From positions 51,984 to 115,983 of the forward strand of contig CAUDNR010004356.1 in NCBI GenBank assembly GCA_958430865.1: 64,000 nucleotides of DNA, read 5' to 3'. How positions within the stretch are numbered: position 1 is the stretch's first letter; every line of letters begins with the position of its first letter. The notes beneath the pieces are model-generated. The model made no database searches. It was not told the origin of the DNA and saw only the letters and a list, made by a program, of their open reading frames with translations. The DNA comes from Entrophospora sp. SA101. Taxonomy: Eukaryota > Glomeromycota > Glomeromycetes > Entrophosporales > Entrophosporaceae. The position numbers were made by a program, and so were the translations under genes. Below are positions 34,005 to 46,873 of the stretch, in pieces.

Positions 34005-34582
34005 ATTATTTTTTTTATGTTTATTATTATATACCACTACTATAATTATATATTTTTAATAAAGGAGTGATTATTCTAATAATTAAAAAAAATATATTGT
34101 TGATGTAAAGAATTATTTTCAAAACAAATTGGACATTCTTATAACAAATACTTTGTAGTAGTAAAAATATGTTATTTATTCTTTTTAAAAATAATCTTAT
34201 TTATTTATATGAAGAAAAATACAGATAATCTCATCTATCTGAATGTTCCTAAGCATAATTAGTAAAAATATAAAACTGATTTGTTTGACAATAATGTTTA
34301 GAATTGTACCAATTATTTAACAAATGTGGCTGATTATGACTTAACATTAGGATATTCTTGTCAATTAATTGCAATAATATTCGGTGCTTACCAATTAATT
34401 AGTTACAGTTGAAAAGTTCGCTTTATTAACATCAAAGAATTTTTTTTTTAAAATTTTTTTTCCTATGTACTAGCATTAATTTAGTATGATTTTCATTTCA
34501 CCAGTTGCGCCAAAGCCGATTGGTGAATGGTGCAATGTCGAAACCGGCGTAACTATCTGAATAGGTTCCACCAGCAACCTTA

Positions 34583-35114
34583 CGAATTACAAAATTGCTA
34601 TTTTGAAATTTGGCTATATGGCGCAGCAATAGGAGGTCTTTAGACCGAGCCAACCATATACGCATGCATAAAAATGAGAAAAAATTAATTTTAACTATTA
34701 GTCATCAATCCTTTTCCGCACTTAATTTCTTTTATTGCCATGCTTTAGAGTTGCTTGGTATTACACAACATCACCTTCTCGTTTTAAAATACCTACAAGC
34801 AATATTACTTTTTTTACTTCCTCTTTATAAATCATTTATTTTTCGTAAGTTTGAGTATTTAAATCATTCAAAGATGATGAATTTGATGATGGTGTTTTCA
34901 GGTTTAGAGCAGGACTACTACACACAAATATAATGATAATAATCATGATTGTCTTATTAATTTCTGATTGCATAATTTTTTGATAAGTGAAAAATGAAAA
35001 ACAATTTATTTGTTTATTTATTCATTTATTTATTTTATTTATTTTATTACGTTGATAATTAATTTTCTAATGATTTTTTTTACGTACTTTTTTTTACAAG
35101 GTATTTTTTTTTTA
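34583..35114. other. no gene seen; AT-rich
   Basis: A plus-strand frame at 34610-34933 looks like chance (hydrophobic, no family resemblance). From about 34930 the sequence becomes T-rich with TTTATT runs. I see no repeat ends other than the hAT end at 34582. Confidence 0.45.
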
Positions 35115-35685
35115 TTACATCAATTCTTTCAAGCCATTTTGGTTCAAGAGATTTAACCTTTTGTACTCATCAATAACATGTCTATCTACCTTTATGCAAT
35201 CAAAATCAAAAGATAATATATCCAGAGAATCCCACGAAGGTGCCCTACTCATCACCACATATCTGTCCTGTGGCGAACATATTTTCATCAATGGATACAG
35301 TTGAGTGTGGCAGTGTAAGGCCTTGTGTCTTGTGAACAGTGAGTGAAATGCATTCTGAATTGGAAATTGCTTCCTGGATGCTGGTATTCCATTGATAGTG
35401 AAGTACGTGATTTCTTTTTGAACATTTATCTTTACAATATTGTTAGCTGTGGGGAAAGCGACCTCAACATTATTTATTATCATCAATTACCTTGGCGATT
35501 ACTCCTATTGTCCCATTACATATTCCATGTTCAAACAATTTATTATTTAGGAACATTATGCCAACAAATATCATAAAAGAATCCTGTATATCCTGGATCA
35601 TGACGTCTTCGTTGGAATTAAAGACCCTGAATGTAAAGTCAAAAAAATCATCATTGTCAAGTCTTGAAGTTGCCATACCATTCAA
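35115..35685 (-). pseudogene. Pif1-like DNA helicase C-terminal fragment, frameshifted
   Basis: Minus-strand sequence encodes the last part of a Pif1/Helitron-type helicase: FLNNKLFEHGICNGTIGV, VEVAFPTANNIVKINVQKE, then LTVHKTQGLTLPHSTVSI (the conserved HKTQG motif) and VMSRAPSWDSLDILSFDFD. The frame must change near 35477 and twice around 35280-35345, so it is broken. Walker motifs are not present; they would lie upstream, toward the gap. Such helicases are abundant in glomeromycete repeats. Confidence 0.75.
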
Positions 35686-35815
35686 AGCGTTAGCAGTCAG
35701 TCAAGATTTCACGCGATTGACATGTCTACTGTCATAGCTATGTAAAATTTTTGTGAAACATGTCAATTTTTACTATTAAAATCGAAAGAACTTTTTACTC
35801 GTCACTAGTACATCN

Positions 35816-36426
35816 NNNNNNNNNNNNNNNNNNNNNNNNNNNNNNNNNNNNNNNNNNNNNNNNNNNNNNNNNNNNNNNNNNNNNNNNNNNNNNNNNNNNN
35901 NNNNNNNNNNNNNNNNNNNNNNNNNNNNNNNNNNNNNNNNNNNNNNNNNNNNNNNNNNNNNNNNNNNNNNNNNNNNNNNNNNNNNNNNNNNNNNNNNNNN
36001 NNNNNNNNNNNNNNNNNNNNNNNNNNNNNNNNNNNNNNNNNNNNNNNNNNNNNNNNNNNNNNNNNNNNNNNNNNNNNNNNNNNNNNNNNNNNNNNNNNNN
36101 NNNNNNNNNNNNNNNNNNNNNNNNNNNNNNNNNNNNNNNNNNNNNNNNNNNNNNNNNNNNNNNNNNNNNNNNNNNNNNNNNNNNNNNNNNNNNNNNNNNN
36201 NNNNNNNNNNNNNNNNNNNNNNNNNNNNNNNNNNNNNNNNNNNNNNNNNNNNNNNNNNNNNNNNNNNNNNNNNNNNNNNNNNNNNNNNNNNNNNNNNNNN
36301 NNNNNNNNNNNNNNNNNNNNNNNNNNNNNNNNNNNNNNNNNNNNNNNNNNNNNNNNNNNNNNNNNNNNNNNNNNNNNNNNNNNNNNNNNNNNNNNNNNNN
36401 NNNNNNNNNNNNNNNNNNNNNNNNNN
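35816..36426. other. assembly gap (611 N)
   Basis: A run of N separates the helicase fragment from an inverted partial copy of the ubiquitin protease. The right edge matches position 4112, next to the (CA)n tract, which suggests that the assembly stopped at that microsatellite. Confidence 0.99.
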
Positions 36427-36973
36427 TACATTTATTTGTTAATTTCCTTAATTGCTTTTTTTTAAACATCGTTATTGTAGCTGAAGGTCGTGATTTATAT
36501 GATGGTCTTGATGTTTATTTTGATACATCAACGGTAGATATATAATAATAATTTTTATTTAAATAATTAAATATTACTCATATATACATGATAATTATTA
36601 ATAGGTTGATTTTGAAGGCACACAAGCCGAAAGAGAAGTAACTCTAACAAGCATACCACCTATACTTCAAATACATGTACAAGTAAGTGTATTTTCTCGA
36701 CAAATTTATTTGCTCTCATTTTAGTATTTATAATGGGTTAAATTTAAAAAATTTAATCTAATAATAATAGAGAGTGCAATTCGATAGATCAACTTCCAAT
36801 GTTTATAAATCCAATGCATTTCTTCGTTTCGACAAAGTAATTTATCTTGATCGGTATTTAGATAAGAATGGTGACCTGCTGAGACAAAGACGTTTACAAG
36901 CAAATTCTTGGAAAATGGAAATAGATCGATTACAAACAACACTCAAAGAAAATTCTCAAGATAAGGTTAATTA

Positions 36974-37015
<42 letters not shown>

Positions 37016-37860
37016 AAGATTTTCATAATTATTAAAAAGATATTTTTTATAAAAACTGATAATTATCTATTAATAGACTACTATGTTAAATCCGTCAAGT
37101 CTACTTAGAACAACAGCTGATTTTATAAAAAATATGAAATCTGATTATTCTGAATTTTTATTTGATGAAAACGCAGATTGGCAATTATCAGAAATGGAAC
37201 AAGAGAGCATAAGAGTTACCAATCGAATTTCTGGTAGATACTATGTATATATTTTGTGGGAGAGTATTTGACAATTTATTTAAATTTTGTGATTTTTGTT
37301 AGATGCTGAAGATAGTATAACAACTTTAAGGCATAAATTAAAACAACATTATCATGACCTAAAAGAGTGTGAATACCATTTACATGCAGTATTCATACAT
37401 AGTGGTTGGTATATTAATAATAAAGTTTAAATTCGATTTTCCTTCATTACGAAAATATTAATTATATTAATTATTATGTTTTTTAGGTCAGGCTACATTT
37501 GGTCATTATTGGATATATATTTATGATATTGAAAAAGATCGATGGTTAAAATATAACGATTCTTATGTAACAGAGGTTTGATAGATTTAATTAATATTCA
37601 TGTATTCATTCATTCACATACATATATATATATATATGATTACACACATCTGTAAAATGATCTATGTTTATTTAGGTTGAAGAAAGAGAAGTTCTTGCCG
37701 ACACGACAGGATCTTCAGCAAATCCTTATTGTATGGTTTATGTGCGGTCTAAAGGCAAGTTGAATATAAATACAATTGATAAAAGTTGATTTTAATAATC
37801 TTTCAATATTTTTTAGATGCAAAAAACCTAGTTGAAACTGTGTGTCGAAGAACCGACTGA
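36427..37860 (+). pseudogene. ubiquitin protease, inverted C-terminal half (second copy)
   Basis: This is the exact reverse complement of 2679-4112. Exons 36468-36533, 36605-36682, 36771-36965, 37077-37233, 37303-37404, 37487-37575, 37676-37754 and 37817-37860 encode from [13 protein letters not shown] through the His box to the natural stop. The branch site and AC acceptor of the U12 intron are present, but the donor and all upstream exons, including the catalytic Cys, are lost in the gap. If the gap is filled by the rest of the inverted segment, the gene could be largely complete except for its first 62 or so codons. Confidence 0.85.
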
Positions 37861-37867
37861 ATAAAGT

Positions 37868-38054
37868 TTTTGATAAAAGAAATTCATGAGGGTGGTTATA
37901 TTCTCCTTGGTTATGACGTGTTAGAGAAACAAGCCAGGCAGGTGGTGTTTGTGGTTTTCCTCCCGAAAATTCAGATTTACGTGGAGGAAGAGCTGGTGGA
38001 TTTTTTGAGTCTGACCACAATAGAATTTTGTGTGGGGTTTGTTTTAACGACCAT
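37868..38054 (-). pseudogene. ubiquitin protease N-terminal stub (second copy)
   Basis: This matches 7325-7511 and keeps about 62 codons ([19 protein letters not shown]). It then runs straight into the antisense of the same gene's 3' end, where the frame stays open for about 44 more meaningless codons and stops at 37715. No catalytic residues are left. Confidence 0.85.
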
Positions 38055-38566
38055 CTTTTAGTTAGAGTACAACAAATAATATAAAAATTAAAATAAAAAA
38101 AACAGATCTAACCTTGTGAAATTGCCATTCTTTTTTTTTTGCTATCTCAAGATCTTTTTTTTAAAAAACAATTTACGGAAAAATACAAAAAGAAACTAAA
38201 TATAAAAACCACTACTAACACTAACACTAACACTAATACTAGTCATTTGCCGGATAATTTTTAGGCAGATAATAATATACCAAAAAAAGATTACAATAAA
38301 ATTTCCAAGTATTTTTATTGGACTATTAAATTGATGAAAATCATCTCTTTCTTCATGGTAAATATTTCTTTTTGAAATTGTATCTTTATGAATCCTATAC
38401 AGAATATCAATTAACATCAAAATAAAACTTCAATTCAATTAAACAAGTATCGAAATATAATAAATACGTTTTTTAGTAGAACTACTACTCGGTAAGAAAT
38501 GTGAAATAGATGCAAGATTTCTCTGCATATGAAATGAAATATCTTCTAATTTTTTTGATTTTTTAG

Positions 38567-39356
38567 AAATTCAACTTTTGTAATTTCAAAATATCAAGGG
38601 AAAATAGATAATAGTGTAATAAAATACGGCGTAGCATTATATGCAACTGAAGCTGCAGAACATAATAATGTAAAATTACCGACACCAGGAAAAAATGAAA
38701 GAGACAATCCAAAAATTTCAAATTTAGTAGAACAAATTGCATCATTATCTTTAATCGAAACATCAGAACTTGTCAAATCATTAAAAGTAATTTTAATAAT
38801 TTATTAATAATAATGAAAGAAAGAGACACTGTTTTTAATCTAATTTTTGAATTGGAATTTCAGATAAAGTTGAACATTCAAGACGTTGCATTACCTGCAG
38901 TAAATTTTGCTTCAATGGCAACAGCTGCACCTACAGATGCAACATCTACACCTGTAGAAGTATTTAATTGATTGAATTAATTAATCATTATCAAAATAAA
39001 AATTGATTGTTATTTTGATTTAATAAACTAATAAAATTTCGATTATTAGGAAGAAAAGGCTCCCGAGAAAGCAGAATTCACATTAAAATTAGAAAAATTT
39101 GATCCTGCTTCTAAAACAAAGATAATTCGTGAAATCAAAAATATTATACCTGGAACAAACCTTGTAGAGGTAATACATAAATAAATGTTTATACACATTA
39201 CGTGTTTCTCACTCTTGACAAAAAATTTTTTTTCTTTAGGCAAAAAAATTTGTAGAAAGTGTTCCCAAGGTCATTAAAGAAAATGTGAATAAAGAAGAGG
39301 CAGAAAAAATTAAAAAGACGTTAGAGGGGCTTGGTGCAACTGTTTTAATGGAATAA
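38567..39356 (+). CDS. mitochondrial ribosomal protein bL12m, second copy (5' end unresolved)
   Basis: Identical, as far as I compared, to the gene at 8024-8813. Exons 38567-38786, 38864-38959, 39050-39169 and 39240-39356. The candidate microexon is at 38477-38491. In this copy the neighbour upstream is only the stub of the ubiquitin protease. Confidence 0.9.
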
Positions 39357-40066
39357 ATATCATTAATTAATAGATCACTCACTAGCTATGGACAAATAAT
39401 TATAATTCATTTTTATTACAATCACATAAATTGAAGAAATCTTTTATATCTTTTCAAGCAAAAAAAATCAAATTTTATTTATCACCCTAATCCAGCATGC
39501 TTAAATATAATTATTCTTTATAATATTTATTTATCATCCTATGTTCCAAAGACCCACCCATCATCAACCCACTTAAATATATATACACAAAAGAATTTTC
39601 ATTACCCCACTTTAACGGGGCACCCACACAGAAACCTTTAGTAAAAGGTGAAAGGTTTATAAGATCTGCGAGTAATGACAAGCTGTCTATTGATAAAAAC
39701 ATCGTGCCTATTTATAGTGCCTAATGATATTATTGGATTTTAAAAATCCTTTTTTATTGGATAAAATGATGTTATGAAAATCTGGATTAATAGACTTCGA
39801 AATTTTTTTACAGGCATTCGAGTTATTTTAAAAAGCATTGATTTACAGATTTTAGTATAATAGAAAAAAATTTTTTCCACGAGTTTCTGTATGATATCAT
39901 ACCGAATAATATTCATGACATCATAATTCATTCATAAAAACAGTTTCTTAAAAAATAATTAATATGTACGCCTAAAATAAATTTTTTGTTTATAAATCGA
40001 TTTCCCACTCGCACTATACACAAATTTCTCAATTAACAGAAATCATTATTACTAATATAAATTAAA
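39357..40066. other. intergenic, second copy
   Basis: Same as 8814-9523, including the open stretch without ATG at 39524-39724. Confidence 0.4.
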
Positions 40067-41822
40067 ATGATTGCTGCTGATGCAAACACAAATTCTCTTC
40101 CACAATTAACCACTTATCCATCATCACAAAAAGTCTATCCAACTTCTCGTCAAATTCTAAGGATATTTTTGATTCAAACAGCTTTGGGTCTTTTTAATAC
40201 TTCAGGCGGTTACAAAGCAAACCATTATCTATTATCTTCTTTATCATCTCAAGGACATGCTTGTATATCTCTCGTACTTTGTTGGAAGAATGATATTTTG
40301 GCTGCTGGTGTCAATTATATTGAAGAAAAAGTATGCTTCGATTTGGAAAAAGATAAAGTCCGTGTCTATCGATTTATTTGGGGTAATGTAGGGATGATAG
40401 GTCTCGAGTTGGAAGACTATCTTAAAATATTTCCAAGAAGTTCCATATCTAATCCGCTTGAAGATGTCAATTCTCGAATGAAACGATGGTTGGAGGTATG
40501 ATATATATATATACTGTATATATATGTATTATTTATTGCATATTATTTATCTATTTCGCTTATTTAACATGTAAAAGGATAAAGAATCCGCTGCAGAATA
40601 TAATTTTTATCTTCATTTTATAAAAAAAGAAATCATGACTTTTCGTGCAACTCATTTCATATTCAATGATTCTGTCGCTTTAAAGATTGCTTCTACTTTA
40701 CCTTCTTCAATAACTCGTATATTTATTTGCCATGCGTGTGAGCATTTATCATTTGGCCCATATGGCGGTGTTCCAGGATTCGGCAGCACTTGTTCTCCCA
40801 TGGAACACAAATGGCTTAAAGAAATTGAAGGTGTATGGTCCGTTAGTCGTGCTGTTAAAAGATATATTGACATTTATGGCGAAGGAATTAGTTCAACATA
40901 TCTTCCTTTACATCCAGAAACATACGGCCAACCACCCTTCAAGAGATATTACAATTTTGATGCTCCCTACGTTATCATCATTAATCCTGGGGCCATTAAA
41001 GGTTACACTATCTTCAAAGAAATTGTTGAAAAAATGAGAGATGTTCAATTCGCAGCTGTTAAAAGTTGGAGCGTAAATGATTATCTATTAAACGAAATGA
41101 AAAAATTGGATAATGTCACGTAAGTTTATATATAATAAATTTAATAAAGAAAAATAATTTTATAATCTTAACATCAGCTTATTTTATTTCATTTTTTTAT
41201 TAATAGGATCTTTCAAATGTTTGAAAATATGGAAGAATTGTGGCCAAAAGTCAAAGTACTTCTCGTACCTTCTATTTGGTAAATAGAAAAAAAATTTTTT
41301 TTTCTTTATTGAATGAATGTTTATTTTAAAATTATTTTTAAATATGTTAGGTATGAAGCATTTGGTCTTGTTGTTGTGGAGGCGATGTTACGCGGAATAC
41401 CAGTTATTTGTTCTGATGCGGGGGGTTTGCCCGAAGCAAAATGTGGGGTTGAATTTGGAACTATTCATGTTAATGTAACAAATGGTGAAAGAGAAACTGA
41501 TCCGAATGCCATAAAAAAGATGGGCATATACAAAATACCTCAACAAGATGTTGAGCCATGGATTCGATCATTAAGATATTTGATTAATGACCGAGAAACG
41601 TATGAAAGATTTAGTCAAGAATGTTGTGACAAAGCTAATGTAACTATTGAAAATATTGATGTTGGAATTTATAAGAGATGGTTGTTAGACATAAGGAAGA
41701 ATCAATTGTTAAATTTAGATAACCTACAGAAAAACGATAAAATTTCACCTACTGTCATAAACAACGTGGATAACATTAACAATATTGGTGTTATTGTTGA
41801 TACTATTTCATCAACAGTATGA
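40067..41822 (+). CDS. GT4-type glycosyltransferase, second copy
   Basis: Same 504-residue protein as at 9524-11279. Exons 40067-40495, 40578-41119, 41207-41278 and 41351-41822. The E-x7-E motif (YEAFGLVVVEAM) and SDAGGLPEA are intact. I saw no difference between copies. Confidence 0.85.
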
Positions 41823-41919
41823 AATAAAAACTAATTGTTTTTTATTTTGCAATAAAAAAAGGATTATTAATAATTTATAGCTAGTGTTGTGTTAAAACGT
41901 CAAGGAAATAAGTTTCTGT

Positions 41920-44900
41920 CTATATTTGACTGTGGCTTCATAGAAGTCATTGTCGCTGGCTGTTGCTGTTGCGCCAATTAGACACACAGCAGCAGTTAAT
42001 TTTTCATGCTATCCTTTCTATATTAAATTGATCTGGACTTCTTCTATTATTAGAGAACTCATAAAAAATATTGTAGCAACATTATCGTAACGATTTCCGG
42101 TGTGTCTTAGTTACAGACTTTGATAGTCCAAAATTGTTGATGATTGTCAAACCGCCCATGACACGTGATATAGAACTGTGTTAGCATTATTTTGTTAAAA
42201 ATCTTCTTAAATGTTTTCCCACCAACAACTTTCTACATAGAATTCTGGAAGTCTTACAATATGAAAAAGGACATAAAATGAATTAGGGTCCATGGGAGTA
42301 AAGAATTGATTGTATGTATTCGTATATACTTAACATTTTTATCATATTATTGTATAACTGCAGGGTTGGAGTTTTAGCCATTTCTGTATATTAATATTAA
42401 GATATAATCCATGGCCTTACATGAGTAATGTAAAAGTTTGTATTGTAAATATATTGGCCTGAGGCATTAAATAAAGGTAATTAAAATTAAGAATGGTTGA
42501 CGAAATCATACATTTATTTAATATAATTCGCAAGTGACTTTTTGACGAAATTGGAGAAATTCATTTAGCCAATCAAATCAAACGGTTTTCAATAACAATA
42601 ACAATAATATAAATATTAAAAAAAGTAGTACATTCTTTATATGAAATAATTATATACTTTAAGGAGTTCAAACAATTTCAACAGCAATCATTTATTAAGG
42701 AGGGTAGCTTCAGCGATCTATATATAATTGATTTATTAATATTTTTTTATATAATCTTCCTACTAGGTAAATAATGCTTATATACACATATTGTACAAAA
42801 CCCGATTTTGGCCAAGTAGTGGTTATGTCTGTCAGACCATATTCGACGGATAAGATTTTTTATTTTACAGACATTAATATTGATATTAATATTGATATTC
42901 AACGGATATCCGACAATTATACCAAGGAAAATAAAGTTAAAACTTAAAACCGACTATTTGTCTATTATTGAAATTCAAAGGACAAATAAGCTGATTGTGG
43001 AACAAAATTTACTTAGCATGCAAGGTATATTTATTTATGTAGCGTAAAAAAATGCAAAAACAACAAAAATGCGTCATGTTCGAACATTAGTTATCATCTA
43101 AGCGTAAAACAAGTCAATTATGTCATGAGTATCAGCTTTTACGTAATGTACAATATTGGTCATCGCACTTGAAACTAAAAACAAAGATGTGCTTATTTAG
43201 CGAATTTTAAAAGCCCAACGAATTCCAATTGGTTGTCCACTGAAATATATTTGACAGTAGAACAATCTTTACTTAAATGCGAGGCTCGTTTTTTTAAATA
43301 TGAAATTCACAAGGAAAATTATTTTTTTATACGGATATCCGCATACCACCTAATATCCAGATTAAATTTATTTGAAGGCAAATATTCGGATATCTGACGG
43401 ATATGACCACTATGGACAAGAAAGTCATGAATTCAGTTTTTGCTAGGAACCCCAAATCATTTTTTGGTGGCTATACTAATATTAATATTTGGCTATGCTT
43501 TTCATTTGATTATTGTAATTTGTCAAGCGTGACACAATTTGACGAAATAATTCCCTGTAAAGTATTTCGTCTGGTTAAAATTCTAGTGATGTCAGCTGGT
43601 AGAAAACCTTAGCCGGCCAAGAACCTTGATTTATTCACTAAAAAAATAATAGTTTGTACAAATCACTCGATTTGAATAGATTCAATGGTTGCATTAGAAA
43701 CCTCTATATCATTGTCATGATAATCATCATTATTTATTAATCCATTCAAAATCTCTTTCATGATCAAAAAGTTCACCAAATGTATAAGTTAACTTGCGGA
43801 ATGACCTTTAAAATTGCAAACCACATAACTTCCATAAACACATAAATATCTGTTAAATATTTATTTTAGCTTAAAGTCATAAATGCCTTATTAATATCTA
43901 TACTGCGTGTATATGGTCTATGAAACTAATCCCTAGTTTTTATTTTATATATGTTTCAATAATAATGGAAAAAAAAAGAGAAAGGTAGGTAAATAAATGG
44001 GTCCAATCCATTTCATTGACAATCACTTCGTTGACACACATTTCGTCGACAGTTCATTTCGTCGACAGTCATTTCGTTGGCAGTTCATATGATTTTAATG
44101 TAACATACGCATTGATTATAATTATTACATGAATAATCTATACTCTAAAATTTTGAAATATTATGTGATCCACATGTTAGATTTTAAAAACCACCACCAT
44201 TCAATTCGGCTTTAAAAAAAGGGATCTGTCAAAATTTTTTTTCGTGGATTTTTTTAAATTTGAGAATAATCTTCATATTACAATATTTTGAATTGCACTA
44301 GACATTTTTTGCATAACCGTACTACACAAATTTAATATGCTTTAGAGATGTGATCCATGGATGGTCAATCTGGATATCCATGAAAAAAATCTGTTAGTAT
44401 TCGGATTGATGGATGGCTTTTTAAAAGACTGTTGGATTGTGGGATCAAAATTTTAGAAATTATTATTATAGGATAATTTGTATTGCTCCTTTACTTATTT
44501 GTAACATTGACAATGATAATGGTGATTATAATTATAGTGATAATGATAATGATAATGTGAGCCTATAGTCAAATCCTCATTTCAATGAATTTTATATTTA
44601 ATATTAAATTGTACGATGGATAAATAGCAAGTACCAATTGCATTATAGAGAATTCACATGATATAAATTTAAAAAATAAAAAAGTAAAAGTGAACAACAG
44701 TATTAAAATTGTTTAATCAACGAACATTTGATCCAAATTTCCAAATAATAAAAAAAAGATGAATGCAAACAATAATAAAATTGTTAATTAAAGAATATTT
44801 GATCCAAACTTCCAAATAATAAAAAAGATGAATGTAAACAACAATAATAATAAAAAACAAAATAACAAACAATAAATCATCAAATTCCAAAAAATCTGTT

Positions 44901-45022
44901 TGAATCTTCTTTTATCAAATTCTTACTGACCTCTCTGCTGCCATTTTAACTGTGGCAGGATATGTCTAGCTGGTGGCAGCAGCAGCAATGATGACTTTCT
45001 ATGAAGCCACAATTAGCTATAG
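41920..45022. mobile_element. 3.1-kb inverted-repeat element, second copy
   Basis: Same boundaries and interior as 11377-14479, including the short tandem repeat (44009-44088) and the 72-bp period repeat (44691-44843). Confidence 0.55.
42817..43412. mobile_element. non-autonomous hAT-type MITE, second copy
   Basis: Same as 12274-12869, with the same imperfect 8-bp flanking duplication (42809-42816 and 43413-43420). The same insertion in both copies means it predates the duplication or haplotype split. Confidence 0.75.
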
Positions 45023-45432
45023 GGAGGATTTGGATCTTCCTGATTTAGTGTAATAAGGTTTACTTGTTAATTAACCAAATAATTTGCTTTATTAATAAAA
45101 TGGATCAGAGATGTGACATGCGCAGGATTTTTTTTTCAAATCATGCAATGTTCCATATTCAAAAAAAAAGAGAATTTTAATTTTTACCAAGTTATTATTA
45201 ATTATATTATTGATAGTATTTTTAAGGAATGACAAATCAAAAATTTGGCCTTATTTGTTAAACTGGGTAGGGTTGATAATTCATCAGCTTTGCTTCTAAA
45301 AGGAATTGGTTTACTTTTTCTTTTATAAATGATAAAAAGATAAATAAACTATTGACACCCGAATGTGTTTTAAATTGGTGTATATTTATTTTAATTACAA
45401 ATTAAAATGTCCAAAAATACCACAATGATGAT

Positions 45433-45570
45433 ATGGATATTACAATTGATGGTGATGGAAATGTGGGAAGCAAAAATGATAAAAGTGATGATGATGACGA
45501 AACAATTAGAATAGAAAGTGGTGAAGAAGAAGAAGGCAATGGTAATGATAATAATATTGAAAATTTTTAG
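45433..45570 (+). other. short acidic open frame, second copy
   Basis: Same 45-codon acidic frame as 14890-15027. Confidence 0.25.
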
Positions 45571-46073
45571 ATATTCCTTTATATTTATATATATATATAG
45601 TTTTTTTTTAAAAAAATGCAACGCATAAATTTTGAAATTTTATGCAATTTTCCGTCTCTATTATGGATTAACTATAAAAAAATTATATACAAGCCCGAAC
45701 GGAAAGGCTGATTGAACTTTACTTTATATAGATTCTATTGGATAATTAAAATATCTTGAACACTGAAGCCTTTATGTAGCATAATGTTCATATGTCTCAT
45801 ATATTCTCCAAGGATCACTTGGAATCACTGTAAAACTTACAAGATATAAGAAGCTATTTGTTCATTTTTTCGTTTTAAGTATAATTTTAAGCTTAATTGT
45901 CACATATAAAGTTATTTTATTAGAAACCTTATTCTTTCTTTCTAATAACCATGGGAGGAATAAATAGAATAAAACTTCTAGTTTCAGAACTAACTAGGAT
46001 CTTTTCATACAAAATTTCCTATTAATAGTAACCATCAATAAATATGCCTTACCTAATTTGCTTTTATCTAAAT

Positions 46074-46275
46074 TAGAAACGGACCATGTTGTGAAAAGCA
46101 ATTTTGAGTTAATACCATTGCTGTATGTAGAATATTTTTGGCTTAGAAACCACACCCACTTTGCATAGTAAAGTACCAGATATTTTTCTTTAAAGTTTCA
46201 AAACTGATAGTAAACCCTTAAAATGCGGATTTTTTTTTTTTCAAAACAACATTTTCACAACATGGTCCGTTTCTA
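46074..46275. mobile_element. 202-bp TA-ended MITE, second copy
   Basis: Same as 15531-15732, with perfect 24-bp inverted arms at 46074-46097 and 46252-46275. Confidence 0.85.
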
Positions 46276-46623
46276 TTGAGAATGAGATATCAATGGATGA
46301 CAGTTAAAGGAAAAATCATTGAATTTGTATATAATATTATAATCTATTTAATGGGTAAAAGGAATAACTTGGTTACAATTATAAATACACATAATATTAA
46401 TTGATCGTCTTTTCATTGAATTTGTATATTGCGAACGTGCAATTCGAGTTTCTGACCCTTTTGAGGCTTCTCTATGTTCGCTGACAGCTAACCTGGTTAT
46501 CCTCTGATAACTGCTTTACCAGGTATCCCTTGGTAGCTTCTTTTACTGGATAATTATTGTTGTTTTTTAATGATTTGTTATGCAGACATAAAAAAAGATA
46601 TTACTGTTAACATAGTAAACTCG

Positions 46624-46769
46624 TGCAACTTTGAGGCTTAATTCCTCCATGGTATGAAATCATAACTTTGTAGAAAAGGTCTTAGTATTAGCTTCAAAAT
46701 TACGAATCGTTTTTTGGTTTTACGTTTCCATTTTTGGAGGAATTAAAGGAACCAATAAAAAGTTCTGCA
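46624..46769. mobile_element. 146-bp inverted-repeat element, second copy
   Basis: Same as 16081-16226. Confidence 0.6.
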
Positions 46770-46873
46770 CCATAATAAATAGTACAAGAAATGAATAATT
46801 TTTTATTTAAAATTCTTATCGAAAAAAATACATATAAAATTTAATAAATAAATAATGTCATTAATAGATTAAA

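Larger units (their letters stand above)
31133..34582 (-). mobile_element. hAT-like DNA transposon, decayed, 3.45 kb
   Basis: TAAGGTTGCTGGTG at 31133 is inverted at 34569-34582. Subterminal regions carry many copies of AACTGGTG-like motifs (31160-31290) and related blocks at 34500-34560, as expected for hAT transposase binding regions. The transposase on the minus strand is listed separately. The 8 bp outside the two ends do not match, so the target duplication has decayed or the ends are off. Confidence 0.7.

Noticed and set aside
34610..34933. 107-codon plus-strand frame after the hAT end
   Set aside because: Hydrophobic, no recognisable family, and its start overlaps DNA just outside the transposon end; treated as chance.
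35760..36545. Open frames crossing the N run
   Set aside because: The N bases have no stops by definition; these frames have no sequence support.
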